Shown here piece by piece: positions 57,601-64,000 of a stretch of 64,000 bases of DNA (position 1 is the stretch's first letter; every line of letters starts with the position of its first letter). The notes under the pieces are model-generated. The model worked only from the letters and a program-made list of their open reading frames with translations, searched no databases and was not told where the DNA came from. Location: assembly GCF_040954835.1 (NCBI RefSeq), contig NC_090716.1, positions 3,211,605 to 3,275,604 of the forward strand, given 5' to 3'. The position numbers and the translations under genes are program-made. Origin of the DNA: Lepisosteus oculatus. Lineage: Eukaryota; Chordata; Actinopteri; Semionotiformes; Lepisosteidae.

Positions 57601-59084
57601 ATGCGTGCCCAAGACCCTCACCTCCGCCTCCCTCCCCCGTGTCTCCAGATAACTGTAATTCTCCACCACTGTCCTAGGTGGCGCCCTACACATCCACTAA
57701 TTCAAGCTGGTGCAGGAGTGGCAACGCACATCACAGCCTTATCTTGGAATGAAAAAGGTTCAGGCTGCTCGAATTTGCTTGAAAGCAAGACTTAATGCGC
57801 TGTGCTAAATTTTCCATGACTGTTACCACGCGCGTTTACTCTCAAAGGAAGAGTTCTTGCTTTCAGATTTTATTAGCTTAATTAAACTATTGTGAATGGT
57901 AAGAGTGTGATAAGATTACAGAATATAGTAAATGCTCACTTTCTGGGTTATCTGGAACCCCTGGTGAAGTAATGTGTTGGGTTCAGGCATCAGGAACCAC
58001 TTGAATTGGATTTTTTTCCATGTTTTAGCTAAGGTCTGAAATTTGTTCCACCCCAATTCCATCTCTGCCTTGTTGCTGGAATGGGATCTGGGATTGTACT
58101 GGCCAGGTCAGGTGATGAACATCTCTCAGCTGCAACTCAAACCAACTATTGTGAGAGTCCAGTCATTGTGACCCCGGTGGGGTCCTAATATTTTGGCCAG
58201 TGGTGGGTGTCGCTCTGTCGTCATTCTTTTCCTCTTAACAAGCAAACCATTGTGGCAGCTGTGTCACAGAGGCAGCAGTTTCACTTGACATTTCCAGTGA
58301 TATTGATGCATTCAGATTGTTTTCTTTTGTCTGGGCCATCAAGGCGTGCGGTGTAAACGCATTCCGAGGGAACAACCGCCCGTACGGATTCGAACAATCA
58401 AGTGATGTGCTGTAGCTGCGTGCGATTCGAAAACGTTTCCACGGCACAGACCTCCCCTTTGCCATTGGAAAATGACAGAAAAACAACCGCAGGAGCACAA
58501 GGGAAAAAAAGATAAAGTGTCTTCCCTCAGCTCTTGACATTGGCCTCGTTCACCTCCTCTTGTTTATAAATTACACAAACTAGATCGGGCTCATTAACTG
58601 CCAAATTAGCCTTTAAAAGATTACATTTTACACAATTGAATATTCTTCTATTCACCTTGATGGAGATTTGTTACGCCAGCCAGATAACCATTTTACTCTA
58701 ATTATTTTAGCTATCAAGATGCAATTGTAGCATTTGGCTAATTGAATAATGGACACCGTGGGTCCTAGACCATGATTACTGAGACTGATTTCATAGTCTG
58801 TTCCGGAAAAGAAAATGAAGGCAGCAATTTAGTGTCTCTCTGCAGACTCTCGCACAGCTGCCTGTGCAATGCTGTGTCACAAACTGTGCTGTGTCCTCGG
58901 TCATGGGGTTTATATCCCTCACTGTGCTGCTGAGCAGCGCTGTTGCTATTACACAGTGAAGTCAGGAAAATAGAAATACTGCTCCACTAAAGGTTTCTCT
59001 TCAGGCCCACTTCGAGCTCTTCACAACCAAGTGAAGGAAATAAGAACTGCACACGAGCAGAGGGTGCAGGTGGAGACTACCTGG

Positions 59085-59292
59085 AAGTGCATTTAAACCT
59101 GAGAACTGGAAGGTGCGTCTTTCTTTACCCAAAGAGTTGTGGGGGTCTGGAACAAGCGACCTCACCATGTTATTAGATCGGTTACCTTGGCTTCTTCCAA
59201 GAAACTGCCGGATGAGAGCCTTAGATGAATTAGTTGAACTATAATTCAGGCTAGATGGGTCTGGTGGCCTCCTCTCTTATGTAACTCTTAAT
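59085..59292 (+). mobile_element. Retrotransposon 3' fragment
   Basis: ctttacccaaagagttgtgg and gggtctggaacaagc, then agatgggtctggtggcctcc and tctcttatgtaact: a longer copy with the same ending as 39950-40040. It is directly followed by SINE copy 5. Confidence 0.65.
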
Positions 59293-59301
59293 AAGAACTC
59301 C

Positions 59302-59850
59302 TTACACTTACTTAGAACTTTGACTTTTTCCAAGTTCTACTTGGACACTCCACTCAAAGCTCTTTACAGGTAATGGGGATCCCCTCCACCCCCACCCCCA
59401 CCAGTGTGCAGCCCCACCTGGATGATGCTCCAGTCCTCTCCCCACACACCAGTTGGGAGGAGAACAGAGTAATGAAGTCAGTTCAGAGATGGGGATTATT
59501 AGGAGGCCATGATTGGTAAAGGCCAGGTTGAAATTTGGCCAGGACACCGGGGTAACACCCCTACTCTTTCCGAGAAACACCCTGGGATGTTTAATGACCA
59601 CTGAGAGTCAGGATCTCGGTTTTATGTCTCATCCGAAGGACAGCACCTTTTTACAGTACAGTGTCCCCATCACTATACTGGGGCATTAGGACCCACACAG
59701 ACTCCAGGGTGAGCGCCCCCTACTGGCCCCACTAACACCTCTTCCAGCAACAGCCTTAGTTTTTCCCAGGAGTCTCCCATCCAGGTAGTGACCAAGCTCA
59801 CACTGCTGAGCTCCAGTGGGCTGCCACTGGAGCTGCAGGGTGACATGGCA
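59302..59850 (-). mobile_element. 5S-SINE family copy 5
   Basis: Antisense. Tail at left (cactcaaagctctttacagg), body, and a head at right (gggagtctcc... reads on plus as ggagtctcccatccaggtag). Nearly full length; the (ATT)n tail is lost. Confidence 0.86.
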
Positions 59851-60257
59851 GCTGCTCTTCTTTTGTTAGGTAAACAAGACTAGGATTAAATCATAAATTC
59901 CACCCTATATATTGCCTGCCTGTTGCAAATTTCTAATGGAACCAGTTAAGAGCTGCGAGCAGTGTAGTTTTCATGTTCATAGAACCTAAGATTAAACATC
60001 CCTGAACCCAGAACCTAGAACCTGTCTAATACTCGGTTTGAAAGGAGGTTTTAAACCCATTTCCTTAAAATGATTCAAAATTATAGCTCCCGATTTCTTG
60101 TACTTATTATCGTCTTCTTGAATGTAATGTGTCCCATCGCTCTCTGACAAAGAACCAGTCGATCCTGCCAGGACTCAATCAGAGCTGGAACCTATGTCTT
60201 AAGACACAATGCACTCTGGATCCATCACACACACAGACAGACACTTAAGAGAAAGTA

Positions 60258-60325
60258 CATCCCAGGCTGGAATCAAGTCTAGGACTCTAAAGCTGCGAGG
60301 CTTCCTGATTAACCGATTACCGGTC
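60258..60325 (-). mobile_element. tRNA-derived SINE head fragment
   Basis: ggctggaatcaagtctagga / ctctaaagctgcgaggc is the antisense of a tRNA-like B-box-to-anticodon region common in fish SINEs. Only the head remains. Confidence 0.45.
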
Positions 60326-60947
60326 AAGCCTGACCCTTGGAATGCAGGCTGGAAAACCCTTCCCAGCCTTCCACCTGGCAGGATAGAAACCGCCACACTT
60401 TGCACAAGGTCAGACCAAGCAGGTACCCCCTGACCTGCCTGAAGGCAGCACTGACGAGCGTCCTGAGGGAACGATCTGGATCAGAGGTCTCCAGGCATCG
60501 ATGATCCCCTGTGGCGTGTAGGAGAAAACCCCCAGCCTGCTGCTGTGCTAATCAACGGTAAAAAATTCAACTATGCAGAAAACAGAACAAAATAAATAAA
60601 CAGAGGACACATTAGCATTTGGTGTTTTCCCATCACCCAAATGGAACAGAATGCAGATGACACTTGCCTTCTGCTCTTTGGCGGGCCTCAGCAGGAACAG
60701 CAGCTGACAGATCGAGTCCTTCCAAACTCCCCTCCTGCCTAGGACAGCGCCGCATCACCTTGTCACGGCCGTTAAACAGCTTCAGGGCTCCTTGTCATGG
60801 CCAAAACTTTTCAGATCAATTTCTTTTTTTTTTTCACGGAGACGTTGCCTTTCCCATTAGTATCGATGTGAGTCATTTAGAATTGTGATTGTCCGCTATT
60901 AGCAATCCTTTAGTTCTGTCTTTGTGTCTCTCTAACCTTTGCAATAC

Positions 60948-61477
60948 AAGATAATTATTATAAATCCTTAGACTTACATGGCGCTCATCACTCAGAGTGC
61001 TTTACAGGTAATGGGGATCCCCTCCACCCCCACCAGTGTGCAGCCCCACCTGGATGATGCTCCAGTCCTCTCACACACACCAGCTCTCAGTGGGGAGGAG
61101 AGCAGAGTGATGAAGCCAGTTCAGAGAGGGGGGTTATTAGGAGGCCATGACTGGTAAAGGCCAAGGGGGAAATTTGCCCAGGACCCCAGGGTAACACCCC
61201 TACTCTTTTCGAGAAACGCCCTGGGATTTTTAATGACCACAGAGAGTCAGGACCTCGGTTTTATGTCTCATCCGAAGGACGGCGACAGTTTTACAGTATA
61301 GTGTCCCCGTCACTGTACTTGGACGTTAGGACCCACATGGCCCGCAGGGTGAGCGCCCCCTACTGGCCCCACTAACACCTCTTCCAACAGCAGCCTTAGC
61401 TTTCCCAGGAGGTCTCCCATCCTTACTGACCAGGCTTACAGCTGCTGAGCTTCAGTAGGGTGATATGGCTGCAGGGT
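60948..61477 (-). mobile_element. 5S-SINE family copy 6
   Basis: Antisense, from aattattataaatcctt to gtagggtgatatggctgc. Same body landmarks as copy 5, about 1.6 kb away in the same orientation. Confidence 0.86.
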
Positions 61478-62029
61478 ATATAAGATATATATAGAATGTC
61501 TTTCTGTTCGCCTATTTGTTCATTGTTTCTCAATTATGAGGTACAAAGGTGTGAGGGATGATGAAGCTCACACAGTTGTTCCATTTTGTTTTGCGGGGTT
61601 TCATGTCACTGCTGGAAAGGGGGTTCCTTTGGTGGGAGATGGTGGTGGTTTTTCTTGCCTTTGAAATACCAGTTGTCATCTCTGTAATGCTGTGAATGCA
61701 TGAATGCAGTGTTGTGTTGTGGAGCAGAGGATGGTGAAAGAAAATGATTGTAATATATCGCCTATATGTGCATCCAACGAGCTTTGAATTACAATTAGGC
61801 CCGCAAACCCTGGGTGAAAAAACAATGCAATGGCCCCACGTTCAGTGCGAGTCTCTGCCTGTCGCTGATAGACGTTGTCACTCACAGAAGTCTTTCCTGA
61901 CCCAAGAACAATGAAATTCAAGTTCAAGTTCAAGTTTCAAGTTTATTGTCATTACACTCATATACATGGTATATGGTATAACAGAATGCTATTTAGCTAG
62001 CTCTCGGACATAAGTAGTACAAAGAGAAA

Positions 62030-62058
62030 AAACAACAACAACAACAACAACAACAACA
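62030..62058. repeat. (ACA)n microsatellite inside LINE 3' UTR
   Basis: About nine ACA units, read directly. Confidence 0.9.
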
Positions 62059-62090
62059 ATACAATTGTGTAGCAAAAGAAAGACAGAGAC

Positions 62091-62245
62091 AACAGGCAGT
62101 GTGCAAAAAACAACAACAGACGATGTGCAAAAATAACCAACAACAGGCAATGTGCAAAAAAAAACAACAACAGGCAATGTTCAAAAAACAACAACAGGCA
62201 ATGTGCAAAACAACAAAAAGGTAACAGGTTATGTGCAAAAATATG
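62091..62245. repeat. Six-unit degenerate tandem repeat (25-31 bp period)
   Basis: Units share caggcaatgtgcaaaa separated by variable A/C-rich spacers (aacaaca). Six copies, the last diverged (caggttatgtgcaaaa). Confidence 0.8.
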
Positions 62246-62437
62246 CATCAACAGAATAAAATAAAGTGATTATGGTAGAGGTAGATTTTCAATGTGTGTT
62301 TGGGTTTTTGGTAAGAAAGAAAGGAAGAAGGCACTGTGAGGTTCAGATCATAGGTGAGAGGTGAGGTGAGAGTGAGAGTGAGAGAGGCTGGGAATTTAAC
62401 AGTTTGATAGTGCGGGGGTAAAAACTGTCTCTGAGTC

Positions 62438-62513
62438 TGGTAGTCCGGACCCGAATGCTCCGGACTACCATCACTACCAGTCATGTGCGAAATTCCTGAA
62501 TCTCGCACATGAC
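62438..62513. repeat. Two adjacent perfect inverted repeats
   Basis: Arm tggtagtccgga (62438-62449) pairs perfectly with 62459-62470. Arm gtcatgtgcga (62480-62490) pairs perfectly with 62503-62513. Both read directly. Confidence 0.9.
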
Positions 62514-64000
62514 TATTTAGATGGGTGGCTGTACTGGCCACTGTTAACTTGATGAGGCTTGGACGGTGTTAGCAAGCTTTGCCCATTTCATAGCTGATGC
62601 CTGTAGCAGCTCTGTATATACCGGTGGACCAGTAGGTGGCGCTCTTCTCTTCGGCCCACAATTTCCAGCCAAGGAATCTGTATTATTGCCCTTTTATTCT
62701 GATAACCTGTCATTCTGGGGTCTCTTCCTTAAAAAAGGAAGAGCAAGTTTAAGCAAATTTCTAGCACATAAAACTTTAAAAAAATAACTGGCGATATTTG
62801 ACAAAATAACAGTTGCTTTTTTCTTTTTAAAAAAAAAAACATTTCCCGTGGTGTAGCTGTGGCTTTCAAATAGCCAGACCTGTATTTTTTTCTTTTAGTT
62901 TTTTCTTGGAAACAAGTGACTCATGAGTGTTTTTCTTTCAATAGGCAGGGACTTTTTTTCATTTTCTCTCCTCTTTTTGCTTTTAAATTATTTCCATTTG
63001 AGACTAGCCTATTTCTTTCCATTTTAGTGTTGCAAGGACTGTAAAAAATACCCTACCAGGATTCAATTTTAGAGGTCTCGTTTGTTTTTTTTTCGTACAG
63101 TCCTCTTTATCCAAAGCTGCTGTTGATACTCGACGTCTCGGTTTTTCTCTTTGGAGAGGGGAGGAGTGTTAGTGCTGCATTTTCTGAATCACCATAGTAA
63201 AAACAAAAAGATCCTCCCTGAGAATAAAATATTGAAAAGGTCCATGCATCACTTGAGAATTTCCCCTAATTTGTTTTACTCTAAAGCGTGTTAATGAGGG
63301 CGTGAGGCAGACTGAGAACAGCAGCAGCCCCATTAATCCTGAAACTGCAAAGGAAGTATTGAACAGGGGGATCAGGAGGAGATATTGGCACAAAACAAGG
63401 AACAGCAAAAAAAAAAGGATCAGCATAATAGTGCGCATTCCCTCAACGTCTTTCATAGCTCACCAGCTCAGCTCATCCTTTTCCCCTAGAAAGGCAGGGC
63501 AGTTATTTATCTGATTTACTAAATGAAAAAAGACAGTTGATGTCCAAATTGCTAAAAAAAAAAACGCTTCCTCCCTGTGTCTCTTGGTTCACAAAAACAA
63601 ATTGAAGATCCTCCCTGCAATTTGCTGAGCTGATCAATTTCACCCACACTGTGTGGGCGACCTCTTTGTTAAGAGGACAAGCAGCTCTGGGTATCCCCTG
63701 TGCTGCACTGCCCAGCTGCCGTTGAAGGGTGAGGGATTTATGATAGCTCCAGAGATGGGAAGCCCTCCCTCCTCCCCCCACACCACCCCCGGAGCTCCCA
63801 GAACCCATCAGCCAGACAGAATCCCGGGACACCCCATGGGGAATCCTCTCGGCACTGCTCAACCATGACCGGCGACACCGGATTAATGAATGCGCAGGCT
63901 GGTGTCTGTTGATGAGTGTATCCTTGGGTCTGCAGAATTAGCTGTGACCACCTGAGCGTCCCTGGCAGCCCACATCCTGGGCCCCTGGGAGTAGAACTCA

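Larger units (their letters stand above)
61915..62470 (-). mobile_element. LINE-type retrotransposon 3' end with CTTGAA tail
   Basis: On minus it encodes the polyprotein end TTRLRDSFYPRTIKLLNSQ, then a 3' UTR containing a degenerate tandem repeat, an (AAC/GTT)n run and the end gacaataaacttgaaacttg followed by CTTGAA repeats. It is a different family from the 24.2-kb LINE but has the same RxSFxPxxIxLxN ending. Confidence 0.72.
54634..64000 (+). other. METTL15: METTL15 intron (continues past window)
   Basis: Starts with donor GTGAGC at 54634. No later METTL15 exon (expected to begin at the SAM-binding FLDMTFG segment) was found. It contains two antisense 5S-SINEs, LINE fragments, a tRNA-SINE head and a CNE-like stretch at 58560-58780. 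54634-58560 and 62520-64000 hold nothing I recognise. Confidence 0.7.

Noticed and set aside
54634..64000. Search for the next METTL15 exon (SAM-binding FLDMTFG.GGH segment)
   Set aside because: No frame with this motif found in any plus-strand reading; it lies beyond the window.
1..64000. CRISPR arrays, operons, prokaryotic defence or mobile islands
   Set aside because: The window is a vertebrate gene region with spliced exons; regular short repeats present are microsatellites or parts of LINEs.

Overview
This window is vertebrate nuclear DNA, most likely from a ray-finned fish. The evidence is one large gene split into many exons with consensus GT/AG junctions, long introns, no bacterial gene layout, and interspersed repeats of fish type (a 5S-rRNA-derived SINE with an L2-like tail, tRNA-derived SINEs, LINE 3' ends, a hAT-like MITE). 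The style of repeats would suit a non-teleost such as gar or bowfin, but I cannot fix the species from sequence alone.

The main gene is KIF18A (kinesin-8), on the minus strand. I could place 17 coding exons from the ATG at 43514 to the TGA at 11206. All have AG/GT borders and compatible phases, and they sum to 2790 nt, or 929 residues plus stop (human KIF18A, from memory, is 898). The P-loop (G112-T119), switch I (N221-H228), switch II (D257-R263), the coiled-coil region and a PP1-docking motif (K612-W616) are all readable. A non-coding exon 1 probably lies near 45.35-45.48 kb. The 3' UTR carries an AATAAA near 10975.

About 2 kb upstream of the KIF18A start codon is a CG-rich promoter (45.49-45.60 kb) with two full CRE palindromes, and a CCAAT box and a CHR-like element oriented toward KIF18A. 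On the plus strand beyond it, one coding exon of METTL15 (mitochondrial 12S rRNA m4C methyltransferase) ends at 54633. Its catalytic exons are outside the window. KIF18A and METTL15 are also head-to-head neighbours in human.

Layout: 1-10.95 kb is non-coding DNA beyond the KIF18A 3' end (the BDNF-facing side by vertebrate synteny; no BDNF coding exon is present), with a promoter-like patch at 7.69-7.87 kb. 10.95-45.5 kb is KIF18A. 45.6-54.36 kb is non-coding and probably the METTL15 5' region. 54.36-54.63 kb is the METTL15 exon. 54.63-64.0 kb is METTL15 intron, rich in repeats. KIF18A controls chromosome congression at mitotic microtubule plus ends. METTL15 acts in mitochondrial ribosome biogenesis. 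Their link here is physical (divergent promoter region), not a shared pathway.

I found no clear new biological system. The most unusual items are a pair of about 370-bp paralogous non-coding elements flanking KIF18A exons 15-16, two adjacent perfect hairpins at 62.44-62.51 kb, and a 219-codon open frame inside a two-copy unclassified repeat.
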